NCBI RefSeq assembly: GCF_031456835.1
Contig: NZ_JAVDVK010000001.1
Coordinates: forward strand, 2,790,001-2,854,000
Reading direction: 5' to 3'
DNA from: Leifsonia shinshuensis
GTDB lineage: Bacteria > Actinomycetota > Actinomycetes > Actinomycetales > Microbacteriaceae
Length of the DNA stretch: 64,000 bases
A model generated the notes under the pieces. It had not been told where the DNA came from and did no database searches. It saw nothing but the letters and a program-made list of their open reading frames with translations. Both the position numbers and the translations under genes were made by a program. Shown one piece after another: positions 24,437 through 33,018 of the stretch (within the stretch, counting starts at the first letter, position 1; each line of letters opens with the position of its first letter).

Positions 24437-25642
24437 ATGCCCGCTGGCCTGATCGCCCTCGCTCTCGGAGGATTCGGGATCGGCCTCACCGAGTTCGTCA
24501 TCGCCGGGCTGCTGCCGGAGGTGGCGGCCGACTTCCACGTCGACGAGGCGGCCGCCGGGTGGCTGATCTCGGGGTACGCGCTCGCGGTGGTCGTCGGCGC
24601 CCTCGGGCTGACCGCCGCGGCGACGCGCCTGCCGCGGAAGGCCGCGCTCATCGGGCTGATGGTGCTGTTCATCGTCGGCAATCTGCTCTCCGCCGTCGCC
24701 CCGGACTACGGCACGATGCTCGCCGGCCGGATCATCGCGGCGCTCTGCCACGGCGCCTTCTTCGGCATCGGCTCGGTCGTCGCGGCCGGACTCGTCGCGC
24801 CCGAGAAGCAGGCCCGCGCCATCGCGGTCATGTTCACCGGACTCACGGCCGCGAACGTGCTGGGCGTTCCATTCGGCACGCTCCTCGGCCAGGCGCTGGG
24901 ATGGCGCTCGACCTTCTGGGCCATCACCGGGATCGGCGTGATCGCCCTGATCGGCGTCGCCCTGCTGGTTCCGGCGAGCGCGGGCGGACGGTCCGCGACC
25001 GGGCTGCGCGGCGAACTGTCGGCGTTCCGCTCCGGCCAGGTCTGGCTGTCGCTGGCGGCCACGGTGCTCGGCTTCGGCGGGATGTTCGGCGCCTTCACCT
25101 ACATCGCGTACACGCTGACCGGTGTCGCGGACTTCGCATCCGCCGCCGTGCCGTGGCTGCTGATCCTGTTCGGTCTCGGCCTGTTCGCGGGCAACTGGGC
25201 GGGTGGGCGGCTCGCCGACCGGTCGATCGACCGCACGCTGCTCTGGCTGCTCGCGGCGCTCGCCGTGGTCCTCGCCGCGTTCGCGCTCGTGGCGGGAGTC
25301 CCGGCCGGAGCCATCATCGGGCTCGTGCTCATGGGCGCGTTCGGGTTCGCCACGGTGCCGGCTCTGCAGCTGCGGGTGCTCTCCTCCGCAGCGCACGCTC
25401 CGACCCTCGCCTCGGGCGCGAACATCGCCGCCTTCAACCTCGGGAACGCCCTCGGCGCCTGGCTCGGCGGGCTCACCATCGCGGCCGGGCTCGGGTACAC
25501 CTCGCCGCTCTGGGTGGGCGCGGCGATGACCGTCGGAGCGCTCATCGTGGTCGCCATCGCGGCGGCCTCGGCGCGTCGTTCCCGCAGGCCCGGCGCAGCG
25601 CACGCGAGTGCCGATCGGGAATCCGCACTTCCGGTCCCCTAG
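24437..25642 (+). CDS. MFS transporter of the DHA1/Cmx type
   Basis: The 401-residue protein has twelve hydrophobic segments. It has the DHA1 opening GFGIGLTEFVIAGLLPEVAA, and helix 5 has the exporter motif-C-like GLTAANVLGVPFGTLLGQ. The loop after helix 2 is TRLPRKAALIG, a reduced motif A. It resembles chloramphenicol or arabinose-type (AraJ/Cmx) exporters. AGAAGGAG precedes the ATG at 24437. It is divergent from a MarR regulator with a shared palindromic operator, which suggests inducible efflux. The substrate cannot be told from sequence. Confidence 0.88.
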   Translation: MPAGLIALALGGFGIGLTEFVIAGLLPEVAADFHVDEAAAGWLISGYALAVVVGALGLTAAATRLPRKAALIGLMVLFIVGNLLSAVAPDYGTMLAGRIIAALCHGAFFGIGSVVAAGLVAPEKQARAIAVMFTGLTAANVLGVPFGTLLGQALGWRSTFWAITGIGVIALIGVALLVPASAGGRSATGLRGELSAFRSGQVWLSLAATVLGFGGMFGAFTYIAYTLTGVADFASAAVPWLLILFGLGLFAGNWAGGRLADRSIDRTLLWLLAALAVVLAAFALVAGVPAGAIIGLVLMGAFGFATVPALQLRVLSSAAHAPTLASGANIAAFNLGNALGAWLGGLTIAAGLGYTSPLWVGAAMTVGALIVVAIAAASARRSRRPGAAHASADRESALPVP

Positions 25643-25690
25643 AACGGAGCGTATAGTCGCCCTCGTCTCGAACGGTCAGGGGGTGATCGT

Positions 25691-26632
25691 ATGCCGGAGC
25701 TGGCTGAGAAGGCCCGCCACAGCATCCTCACCCCTGCGCGCGTGCTGGTCGGCTCTCTGATCGCCGGCGCCGGTCTCACCGTTCTCGGCTTCTTCGCCGG
25801 AGGGTCCGCCGCCTCGGCGGCCGAACCGGCGCCGCCCGCCGCACCGGTCGGCGCACTCGTCTCGAGCGTCACCACGGGGGTGGGGGATGCGGTCGGTTCG
25901 GTCACCCAAGCGGTGACGCCGGCGCTTCCCGACCCGGTGCAGAGCGTGGTGTCCGCGGTCGTCACCCCGGTCACCGCCACCGTCGACCAGGTGGTCGAGC
26001 AGTCGCCTGTCGGCAGTGCGGTGCAGCCGGTTGCGGACGCGGTGGACCAGGTTGTCGCCGCCGTCCCCGTGGTGCGCGACGTCCTGCCTCCAGCGCCCGT
26101 CGCGACGGTCACGGAGCCGGTCACCGGGGCCGTCGACCAGACGGTGTCGGACGTGGTGGGCGCGGTCGACACGGCCGTCGCCCCCATCATCGCGTCGGAC
26201 GGCGAACAGGCCGGGCCGGAGCCGGGTTCGCCCGCGTCCGAGCTCCCTGGCGGCCTCGACGCGGCGTTGGCCTCTTCGGCCGCGCTCGCGGCATCCGTGC
26301 CCGCCCTGCTCGCGGCCTCCGGCACGCGCCTCCCCGGCGGACTGCTGCCGTTCGGCTCGTCGGCCGGTGCCGGTGCGAGCGGTTCGGCGCCTGCAGGCGT
26401 TCCCGCGGGAGACCCCTGGGCTCCCGGAGGTGGGGCGCCCGGCGGGCTGCCGGGAGGATCCGCGGGCTCGACGGGCGGCGGGAGCGGCCCGGGCGGAGCT
26501 GCGCCCGGATTCGCCGCGACCGCAGACGGCTTCTTCTTCTCCGGGTCCTCGTGGATCCGGCTCAGCGGCGCGGCCGCGGACGATCCCGTCCCCGCCGGCC
26601 CCGTCGCCGACCACGACATCAGCCCCGACTGA
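25691..26632 (+). CDS. Secreted low-complexity surface protein
   Basis: The 313-residue product has an N-terminal signal or anchor helix (VLVGSLIAGAGLTVLGFFAG, about residues 18-37, then ASAAEPAPP). The mature part begins with a Val/Ala/Thr/Pro-rich region that repeats a pattern like VSSVTTGVGDAVGSVTQAV and VDQVVEQSPVGSAV, which would form amphipathic stretches. The second half is Gly/Pro/Ser-rich. No LPXTG-like sorting motif is present. It lies 89 bp before the chaplin-like gene in the same direction and shares its surface-protein character, so the two may be made together. The family is not recognised. Confidence 0.65.
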   Translation: MPELAEKARHSILTPARVLVGSLIAGAGLTVLGFFAGGSAASAAEPAPPAAPVGALVSSVTTGVGDAVGSVTQAVTPALPDPVQSVVSAVVTPVTATVDQVVEQSPVGSAVQPVADAVDQVVAAVPVVRDVLPPAPVATVTEPVTGAVDQTVSDVVGAVDTAVAPIIASDGEQAGPEPGSPASELPGGLDAALASSAALAASVPALLAASGTRLPGGLLPFGSSAGAGASGSAPAGVPAGDPWAPGGGAPGGLPGGSAGSTGGGSGPGGAAPGFAATADGFFFSGSSWIRLSGAAADDPVPAGPVADHDISPD

Positions 26633-26721
26633 GCAGGTCACGGCTGCCGCGCAGGCAGCACATGACCCCTGCCCGGCACTCGTGTGCCCGGGCGACAACT
26701 CTCAGTCGAAAGGCATGACCC

Positions 26722-28452
26722 ATGAACAAGTACGTCTCCAGAGGGATGTGGTTCACCCTCTGCGTCGGCGGGCTGTGGCTCGCCGGAACGGCCGCGGCGA
26801 ACGCGGCCGAAACGTCCGGCGGCGACGGCGTCGCCACCGGCGACCAGGCGGTCGTCGGCATCACCGTCCCCGTCTCGATCTCGGGCACCGGCATCTCCGT
26901 CCTCGGGGATGCGACGAGCACCGGATCCACCGCGAGCGCCCCGGCGGCGCCCGCCGCCCCGTCGGCCTCGATCTCTCCCGACTCCGTCGGCGGAGTGCTG
27001 AGCGGCGACCAGGCGGTCGTGGCCGTCAGCGTCCCGGTGGACGTCTCCGGCAACGCCGTGAGCGTCGTCGGCGACTCCGCCAGCAGCGGCTCCGATGCGT
27101 CCGCTCCGGCGGCCTCCGGGTCCGGCAGCAGCGCGACCTCGTCCGGCTCCGACGGCGTCGGGTCGGGCATCCAGGCGCCGGTCTCGGTCGCCGTGCCCGT
27201 GACCGCGGGCGGGAACGCGATCTCGGTGGTGGGCGACTCGGCGTCGTCCGACTCCTCGGCGACGGCCCCGGCGGCCGGATCCGGGTCGACCGCGACCGCG
27301 TCGGGCTCCGGCTCGGACGGCGTGCTCTCGGGCATCCAGGCGCCGATCAGCGCTGTGGCGCCGGTGACGGCGGGCGGCAACGCGATCTCGGTGCTCGGTG
27401 ACGCGAGCAGCACGGGATCGACCACGACCGCACCGTCCGGAAGCGGCTCCGGCGGCGGCGCGACCGCGACCGGCGGCTCGGGCTCGGACGGCGGGATCCT
27501 CTCCGGGATCCAGGCGCCCATCGGTGCGGCGGTCCCGGTGACGGTCGGCGGTGACGCCGTGTCCGTGATCGGCGATGCGACCACGTCCGGCTCCACCACG
27601 ACGGCGCCCGCGACCGGGCCCGGCTCGACTGCGACCGGTTCGACCGCGAACGGCGGCTCGGGCGGCATCCTGTCCGGCATCCAGGCTCCGGTCGACGCTG
27701 CGCTGCCGGTGACGGCGGGCGGTGACGCGGTGTCCGCGATCGGCGACGCGACGACCTCCGGGTCGACGACGACCGCTCCGGCGGCCGGCTCGGGCAGCGG
27801 AACCACCGCGACCGGAGGGTCGACGGACGGCGGCGTGCTGTCCGGCATCCAGGTGCCCGTCGGTGCGGGCGTCCCGGTGACGGTCGGCGGCACGGCGGTC
27901 TCCGGGATCGGTGACGCCACGTCGGCCGGATCGTCCACCACCGCTCCCGCGACCGGCGGCGCCACCGCCGGCGGCGGATCGACCGGCGGGACGAACGGCG
28001 GGACGAACGGCGGAACGGGAACCACCGGCGGCGGTCTGCTCGACGGCATCGGTCTCCCGATCGGCGTCGACGTTCCCGTGACGGTGGGCGGTGGAGCGAT
28101 CTCTGTGGTCGGTGACGCCACCACGACGGGCTCGACGACCACGCCGACGAGCCCGACGACGCCGACCACCCCGACGACGCCGACGACGCCGACCACCCCG
28201 ACGACGCCGACCACCCCGTCGACGCCGTCCGCCGGCGAGCTGTCGGCACCGGCGACGGTCGCCTCGACCGGGGGTGCCACGGCGCTCGCGGGCGGCGCGA
28301 TGTCCGGTGCGATGTCGGGTACCGCGGCCCTCGCCTCGACGGGGTCGGACGACCTCGGCCTCGGGGCGCTGGGTGCGCTGCTGGCGCTCCTCGGAGTGAT
28401 GCTCGCCTTCACCACGGCCGGTCGCGGCCGTCGGCACCACCACCTGCGGTGA
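26722..28452 (+). CDS. Chaplin-like repeat protein with LAXTG cell-wall sorting signal
   Basis: The 576-residue protein has a signal peptide (1-29, ending ANAAE) and eight repeats of about 52-65 residues between 33 and 470. Each repeat has a core like GVLSGIQAPISAVAPVTAGG followed by NAISVLGD and a Ser/Thr/Gly/Ala-rich spacer. The core follows the Streptomyces chaplin domain (GVLSGN..VPV..PVNVCGN...VVG), but the cysteines are replaced by Ser, Ala or Val. A PTT-repeat stalk (about 476-500) leads to LASTG at 537-541, a membrane helix and a basic RGRRHHH tail: a class E sortase (LAXTG) signal as in long chaplins. It is probably a wall-anchored, aggregation-prone hydrophobic surface protein. The chaplin assignment is by pattern only. 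Confidence 0.75.
   Translation: MNKYVSRGMWFTLCVGGLWLAGTAAANAAETSGGDGVATGDQAVVGITVPVSISGTGISVLGDATSTGSTASAPAAPAAPSASISPDSVGGVLSGDQAVVAVSVPVDVSGNAVSVVGDSASSGSDASAPAASGSGSSATSSGSDGVGSGIQAPVSVAVPVTAGGNAISVVGDSASSDSSATAPAAGSGSTATASGSGSDGVLSGIQAPISAVAPVTAGGNAISVLGDASSTGSTTTAPSGSGSGGGATATGGSGSDGGILSGIQAPIGAAVPVTVGGDAVSVIGDATTSGSTTTAPATGPGSTATGSTANGGSGGILSGIQAPVDAALPVTAGGDAVSAIGDATTSGSTTTAPAAGSGSGTTATGGSTDGGVLSGIQVPVGAGVPVTVGGTAVSGIGDATSAGSSTTAPATGGATAGGGSTGGTNGGTNGGTGTTGGGLLDGIGLPIGVDVPVTVGGGAISVVGDATTTGSTTTPTSPTTPTTPTTPTTPTTPTTPTTPSTPSAGELSAPATVASTGGATALAGGAMSGAMSGTAALASTGSDDLGLGALGALLALLGVMLAFTTAGRGRRHHHLR
26821..28131 (+). repeat. Eight tandem chaplin-like repeats inside the surface-protein gene
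   Basis: The repeats start near residues 35, 90, 145, 200, 258, 315, 370 and 438, with a period of 165-204 bp. Repeats 3-7 are most alike (SGIQAP, PVT-GG, GDA), while the first two keep SISGT and DVSGN where chaplins have VCGN. The graded divergence suggests expansion by recent duplication of the middle copies. Confidence 0.8.
28147..28221 (+). repeat. Nine-base repeat encoding a Pro-Thr-Thr stalk
   Basis: Variants of CCGACGACG and CCGACCACC recur, encoding (PTT)n before the sorting signal. Such short in-frame repeats are prone to length change and would act as a stiff wall-spanning spacer. Confidence 0.8.
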
Positions 28453-28483
28453 GTGTCCGCGCCCGCTGAGCGCGGGTGATGTC

Positions 28484-28525
28484 TTCCCGGCACGCCGGCA
28501 ACCCCAGCCGCCGGCGTGCCGGGAA
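28484..28525. terminator. 16-bp stem terminator after the chaplin-like gene
   Basis: The arms 28484-28499 (TTCCCGGCACGCCGGC) and 28510-28525 are perfectly complementary around a 10-nt loop. It lies 32 bp after the chaplin-like stop and 27 bp before the end of the convergent RHH gene, and is suited to stop transcription from both sides. Confidence 0.75.
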
Positions 28526-28551
28526 TTCGCGCGCCCGCAGCCGTTCCCGGC

Positions 28552-28890
28552 TCAGAAGCCGATCGGCCGCCCCGGGGTCAGCGGTTTGTCGTTGCCGACG
28601 AAGGCGCGGCCGCCGTTGTACGCGCGCTCACGCCGCTGCACCTCCGCCAGGAGGGCCTTGTTGAGCATCTCCGACCAACTGCTGTCCCGTTCATCGAAGG
28701 ACGTCCGGCGGTATGCGGCCCGCGCCCGGTTGCGCATCGCGTCGGTCAGGTAGAAGGTCACCGTCGTGCGCTTCGGGGGCCGCTTCGAGTGGCCGGGCGC
28801 ATCTGCCGTCGGCGGGGCGGACGACGGTCGCACCTCGGCTCCGGTTGCAGGGGTCAGGGTCTCGTCGCCGGTGTCAGCGGGATGGTCCAT
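28552..28890 (-). CDS. Orphan ParB-type ribbon-helix-helix protein (plasmid partition C-terminal domain family)
   Basis: The 112-residue protein has a disordered N-terminus (1-40). Its C-terminal domain reads RTTVTFYLTDAMRNRARAAY, then SSWSEMLNKALLAEVQRRE, then YNGGRAF and a closing PGRPIGF. This matches the centromere-binding ParB C-terminal RHH family known from the Leifsonia plasmid pCXC100, where it binds DNA as a dimer. No ParA gene is adjacent and no repeats resembling a centromere were seen nearby. It may be a plasmid remnant or a chromosomal regulator. Family assignment is from memory of that family's typical SWSE and NGG motifs. Confidence 0.72.
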   Translation of the reverse strand: MDHPADTGDETLTPATGAEVRPSSAPPTADAPGHSKRPPKRTTVTFYLTDAMRNRARAAYRRTSFDERDSSWSEMLNKALLAEVQRRERAYNGGRAFVGNDKPLTPGRPIGF

Positions 28891-29033
28891 GGCTCACCTT
28901 CCGTATCTCGAATGTCCATCATCGATCTCACATACTAATTGGCAGCGATGACCGCGGACCAGTATCCACAGATGCTACGCATGCTTTAAAAGCCCGATAA
29001 TGCAGGCATTTTGGAGGAGCGCGAGGAGGGTCG

Positions 29034-30074
29034 TCAGTGCGACAAGCGCTCGACGATCGAGCCGAAGAGCTCCGGGCGACGCGCCGCGGTCGGCACGATC
29101 CGGGGCCGGAAGCTGGAGCGGGCGGCCAGCACGAGGGCCGACGTGAGCATCCGGAAGTCGCGGGTCGTCGCGCGCCACGCCCGCTCGTACTGCTCCGTGC
29201 TGCCGGCCCGCACCGCGGCGACCGACGCCCTGGCCTGCGCGAAGCCGACGCGCATCCCCTCGCCGGTGAGCGCATCCACGTAGCCGGAGGCGTCGCCGGC
29301 GAGCAGCACGCGCCCCGCGGAGCGCGACCGCGCCCGCTGGAGGAGCGGGCCCGCACCGCGCGGGTCCGAGACCGACGGCACACCGTCGAGCCGTCCCGCG
29401 AGCTCGGGGATCCCGGCGATCACCTGATCGATGTCGAGCGGACGGGAGCCGAGCACCGCGACCCCCACCGTCCGGTCGTCGACCGGCGTCACGTACGCCT
29501 CGGCGCCGTGCGACCAGTGCACCTCGACCAGGGACGTCCACGGCTCCACGCCGAAGTGCTTCCGCAGCCCGAAGCGCCGCCGCTGGGCCGCCTGCGCGCG
29601 TCCGTCGAGCCCGGCCATGCGGCGCACCGGCGAGTGCAGCCCGTCGGCCGCGATCACCCACGGCGCCTCGACGGTCTCGCCGGTGCTCAGGGTCAGCGTC
29701 ACCCCGTCCGCGGTCTGCGATAGGGCGGTCACCTTGGCGTGGATGCGGTGAGCGCCGAGCTCAGCGGCCCGCTCCGCGAGCGCCTGGTGCAGAACGGTGC
29801 GCCGCACCCCGCGACCCGGACGCTCGGCGAACCGGTGCTCGACGCGCGAGGCGCCGTCCAGGTACGCGATGCCGTCGAGCCGGCGGCCGTGCGGGTCGAC
29901 GCCGATCCGGTGCAGGGCGGCCAGCGCCCCCGGCATCAGGCCCTCGCCGCAGGCCTTGTCGATGGGGCCGACGCGTGGCTCGACGAGCACCACGTCCATC
30001 CCGTCGATGCGCGCCTCGATCGCGCACGCCAGTCCGATCGGGCCGCCGCCCACGACGACGACGTGCGGTTTCAT
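29034..30074 (-). CDS. FAD-dependent oxidoreductase of the phenolic-lipid cluster (SrsC-like)
   Basis: The 346-residue protein has the N-terminal dinucleotide fold VVVVGGGPIGLACAIEA (4-20) and the second FAD motif LLAGDASGYVDALTGEGMRV near residue 265. Geranylgeranyl-reductase and aromatic hydroxylases share this plan. In Streptomyces griseus the flavoprotein SrsC oxidises alkylresorcinols made by SrsA and methylated by SrsB. Here the same three functions are encoded in order PKS, methyltransferase, flavoprotein with 4-base overlaps, so hydroxylation of a phenolic lipid to a quinol or quinone is the likely role. The ATG at 30074 overlaps the methyltransferase stop (ATGA). Confidence 0.82.
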   Translation of the reverse strand: MKPHVVVVGGGPIGLACAIEARIDGMDVVLVEPRVGPIDKACGEGLMPGALAALHRIGVDPHGRRLDGIAYLDGASRVEHRFAERPGRGVRRTVLHQALAERAAELGAHRIHAKVTALSQTADGVTLTLSTGETVEAPWVIAADGLHSPVRRMAGLDGRAQAAQRRRFGLRKHFGVEPWTSLVEVHWSHGAEAYVTPVDDRTVGVAVLGSRPLDIDQVIAGIPELAGRLDGVPSVSDPRGAGPLLQRARSRSAGRVLLAGDASGYVDALTGEGMRVGFAQARASVAAVRAGSTEQYERAWRATTRDFRMLTSALVLAARSSFRPRIVPTAARRPELFGSIVERLSH

Positions 30075-30598
30075 GCGGGCGCCGGGGATCCGACCACGGT
30101 CGCGAGCGCCCGGTTCTCGCAGCGGATGCGGACGACCAGCAGCCAGGCGTTCAGCACCGTGAACGTCAGTGCTGTGATCCAGGCCGTGTGCACGAGCGGG
30201 AGGGCGAACCCCTCGACCACCACGGCGACGTAGTTGGGGTGGGTGAACCAGCGGTACGGGCCGCCGGTCACCAGCGGCAGGTCGCGCACGACGATCACCC
30301 GGGTGTTCCAGCGCGGACCGAGGGTCGCGATGCACCACCAGCGCAGCGCCTGGCTGGCGAGGACGAGCACGAGCATCGGCCAGCCGAGCCAGGGGAGGAA
30401 CGGCCGACCCGAGAACCACACCTCGGCGAGGCAGGCGAGCAGCAGACCGGTGTGGAGCGCCACCATCGCGGGGAAGTGGCCGCGGCCGAACTCGACGCCG
30501 CCCCGCGCGAACGACCACTTCGCGTTGCGGGTGGACACCACCAGCTCGGCGATGCGCTCGGCGCCGGTGGCCAGCACCAGGACGGTGTACCAGATCAT
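30071..30598 (-). CDS. Isoprenylcysteine carboxyl methyltransferase-family protein (SrsB-like)
   Basis: The 175-residue membrane protein has about four to five spans. It has the ICMT/PEMT active-site region RWWCIATLGPRWNTRVIVV followed by GPYRWFTHPNYVAVVVE (about residues 86-130), in which the His-Pro-Asn-Tyr binds S-adenosylmethionine. Members associated with type III PKS genes O-methylate alkylresorcinols at the membrane. Its start overlaps the PKS stop (ATGA) and its stop overlaps the flavoprotein start, so the three are one operon. No isoprenylated protein substrate is expected in bacteria. Confidence 0.85.
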   Translation of the reverse strand: MIWYTVLVLATGAERIAELVVSTRNAKWSFARGGVEFGRGHFPAMVALHTGLLLACLAEVWFSGRPFLPWLGWPMLVLVLASQALRWWCIATLGPRWNTRVIVVRDLPLVTGGPYRWFTHPNYVAVVVEGFALPLVHTAWITALTFTVLNAWLLVVRIRCENRALATVVGSPAPA

Positions 30599-31725
30599 GC
30601 AGCGGCGTCCGGGGCCGAGACTTCCGCGACCGTTAGCGGCGCGAGGATCGCCCGCTCGGCGCCCTCAGCCCAGCGCAGCAGCACCAGCTCGCTCGTCACA
30701 CCGGGCCCGAGCGCGAACAGGAGCCCGATCGTGCCGGCGGGATGCGCATCCAGCTGCTCGGCGAGCACGTGCAGCACGGCCGCCGACGACAGGTTGCCGA
30801 CGTTGGCCAGCGAGCGCCAGCTCGCATCCAGCGCCCCCTCGGGCAGGTCGAGTGCCTGCGAGAACGCCTCGAGCACCTTCGGGCCGCCGGGATGCGCGGC
30901 CCAGGCGCCGACGTCGGCGACCTCCAGGCCGTGGGCGGCGAGGATGCCGCGGGCGTCACCGGCGAAGTTGCGCTCGATCACCTCGGGCACGCCGGCGCTC
31001 AGCACGATGCGGAACCCGGTGCCGCCGATGTCCCAGCCGATCACGTCCGCGGTGTCCGGGTAGATGTGGCTGCGGGTGTCGACGACCTCGGGGCCGGCGA
31101 GACCCAGCTGCTCGGCGCGACGCTCGCCGACCATCACAACCGCGGCCGCTCCGTCGCCGAACAGGCCGCTGGCGACGATGTTGGCCATCGAGTCGTCGCT
31201 CGCCTGGACGGTCAGCGAGCACAGCTCCACCGACAGCAGCACGGCGACCTCGTCGGGATGCCCCGCCAGGTAGTCGTTGACACGGGCGATGCCCGCGGCC
31301 CCGGCGACGCAGCCCAGCCCGAAGCTCGGGAGGCGCTTCACGTCGGACCGCAGGCCCAGGCGCGAGACCAGCTGCGCGTCGATGGAGGGCGCGGCGATGC
31401 CGGTCACGGAGGTGAAGAGGAGGAAGTCGACGTCGGCCGGTTCGAGCCCGGCGGAGGCGAGCGCGGCCGTGAGAGCGCGCTCGGCGAGCGAGGTCCCCTC
31501 CGCGATGAAGTAGTCGTTGGACTCCTGGAACGACGCCAGCGAGCTGTACCGCTCCAGGGGCATCACCAGGCTCCGCGTCTGCACCCCCGAGGAGGCGTGG
31601 ATGCGGCGCATCACCTGCTGCCGCGCAGGGTCTGACGTGATCATCGCGAGCAGCGCAGCGGTGATCTCCCCTTGGCTGTAGCTCCGGGCGGGGAGCACCG
31701 GGGCCACCGACACGATTCGGCTCAC
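30595..31725 (-). CDS. Type III polyketide synthase (alkylresorcinol/alkylpyrone type, SrsA-like)
   Basis: The 376-residue protein has the chalcone-synthase fold with the Cys-His-Asn triad at Cys139 (PSFGLGCVAGAAGIAR), His278 (AWAAHPGGPKVLE) and Asn311 (ANVGNLSSA). It condenses a fatty acyl starter with malonyl-CoA units to make alkylresorcinols or alkylpyrones. The GTG at 31725 gives the normal N-terminus; an upstream in-frame stretch lacks family similarity. It leads the three-gene operon with the methyltransferase and flavoprotein, the composition of the S. griseus srsABC phenolic-lipid locus. Products would sit in the membrane and may give antibiotic tolerance. Product chain length cannot be predicted. 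Confidence 0.9.
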   Translation of the reverse strand: MSRIVSVAPVLPARSYSQGEITAALLAMITSDPARQQVMRRIHASSGVQTRSLVMPLERYSSLASFQESNDYFIAEGTSLAERALTAALASAGLEPADVDFLLFTSVTGIAAPSIDAQLVSRLGLRSDVKRLPSFGLGCVAGAAGIARVNDYLAGHPDEVAVLLSVELCSLTVQASDDSMANIVASGLFGDGAAAVVMVGERRAEQLGLAGPEVVDTRSHIYPDTADVIGWDIGGTGFRIVLSAGVPEVIERNFAGDARGILAAHGLEVADVGAWAAHPGGPKVLEAFSQALDLPEGALDASWRSLANVGNLSSAAVLHVLAEQLDAHPAGTIGLLFALGPGVTSELVLLRWAEGAERAILAPLTVAEVSAPDAAA

Positions 31726-31780
31726 ATGCGAAACGTACCACCGGGTCCCGCCACCGGCACCGGCGGTCGGCGGATACCCA

Positions 31781-31824
31781 GCGGGCGGTCGCGCCACCCC
31801 GTGAGGAGCCGCGCGACCGCCCGC
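31781..31824 (-). terminator. 14-bp stem terminator after mtlD
   Basis: GCGGGCGGTCGCGC (31781-31794) and its complement (31811-31824) enclose a 16-nt loop, 12 bp beyond the mtlD stop on the minus strand. No T-run follows. It separates the mannitol operon from the PKS operon, which begins 56 bp further on in the same direction. Confidence 0.6.
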
Positions 31825-31835
31825 GGGAGAAGGGC

Positions 31836-33008
31836 TCAGCGGGCCCGGTGGATGCGGTCCTGCTGCGCCTCCGAGACCACGCCGACCAGCGGGTCGTGGA
31901 GGGCGGATCCGGGCTCGACGCCCATCACCTCTTCGACGATCGCCGCCGGATCCGCCTCGTCGAGGAGGCGCTGCAGCTCGACGCTCTGCGTGTCCTCTGC
32001 GACGTCGAACCGCAGGGCCGCGCCGATCGCGGACAGCAGCGCCGTCGGGACGCCGCCGACGTGCTCCGCGTAGTCGGACGCCGGACCGATGAAGCGGTCG
32101 TTGCGCCCGAGCTTGCGGATGGGCTCGCGGCCGACCCGCGTCACCTCGTCCACCAGGTACGGGTTCGCGAACCGTCCGAGGATCTTCTCGCGGTACGCCG
32201 CGAGGTCCGCTTCGGCCAGGCCGTGCTTCGCCGACAGCGCCGCGGACGTCTCCCGCAGCGCCGCCTCGGCGGCCGCGCGGACCGCCGGGATGGCGATCGC
32301 CTCGCTGATCGTCGTCGCCCCTTCGAGGAAGCCGCTGTAGGCGACCGTCGCGTGGCCGGTGTTCACCGTGAACAGCTTGCGCTCGATGTACGGGCCCAGC
32401 GAGTCGACGAAGTGCGCGCCGGGGATGCGCGGCTCGTGCCCGCCGAACGGCGTGCGGTCGACCACCCACTCGTAGAACGTCTCCACCGTGACATCGACGC
32501 CCGCATCGGCGGCCTGCGCCGGGACGATCCGATCGACCGCGGTGTTGGCGAAGACGGCGCGCGCGGCGAGCTCCTCGCGGGTGTCGTCGTCGGGGAGGCC
32601 GTCCATCAGCTCGGCGGCGAGCAGGTCGGTCGCGCCGATCGCGTTCTCGCACGCCATCACGGCGAGCCGGGGCGCGTCATCGGCGCGGGCCGCCAGCCCG
32701 CGGGCGATGACCGGCGCGACGAAGCGCAGGATGCGCGGGCCGACCGCCGTCGTGACGACGTCCGCCGACGCGATCTCCGCGACCAGGGCGTCCTCATCCG
32801 TCGCGCTGTTGATCGCCCGGAAGCCGGTCACCGTCTTCGTCTCGGAGTCCTCGCCGACGAGGTGCACGTCGTACGAGTCCGCGGCGGCCAGCGCGTCGAT
32901 CAGCTCCGCGTTGACGTCCGCGAACACCACCTCGTACCCGGCTTCGTGGAGCAGGAGCCCCACGAAGCCGCGTCCGATGTTGCCCGCGCCGAAGTGGACG
33001 GCCTTCAC
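31836..33008 (-). CDS. mtlD: Mannitol-1-phosphate 5-dehydrogenase
   Basis: The 390-residue cytoplasmic enzyme oxidises mannitol 1-phosphate to fructose 6-phosphate with NAD+. The N-terminus [20 protein letters not shown] is the diagnostic Rossmann strand and loop of MtlD. The long-chain mannitol dehydrogenase catalytic segment is present as [28 protein letters not shown], where the Lys acts as general base. It is the last gene of the mannitol PTS operon, starting 10 bp after mtlF, and is followed by a hairpin terminator. Length agrees with the Escherichia coli enzyme. Confidence 0.96.
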   Translation of the reverse strand: MKAVHFGAGNIGRGFVGLLLHEAGYEVVFADVNAELIDALAAADSYDVHLVGEDSETKTVTGFRAINSATDEDALVAEIASADVVTTAVGPRILRFVAPVIARGLAARADDAPRLAVMACENAIGATDLLAAELMDGLPDDDTREELAARAVFANTAVDRIVPAQAADAGVDVTVETFYEWVVDRTPFGGHEPRIPGAHFVDSLGPYIERKLFTVNTGHATVAYSGFLEGATTISEAIAIPAVRAAAEAALRETSAALSAKHGLAEADLAAYREKILGRFANPYLVDEVTRVGREPIRKLGRNDRFIGPASDYAEHVGGVPTALLSAIGAALRFDVAEDTQSVELQRLLDEADPAAIVEEVMGVEPGSALHDPLVGVVSEAQQDRIHRAR

Positions 33009-33018
33009 GATGCGCTCC

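Noticed and set aside
30595..32652. 685-codon PKS with N-terminal extension
   Set aside because: The extra region is antisense or out of frame to mtlD and rich in Arg/Gly shadows; the conserved PKS start is at 31725.
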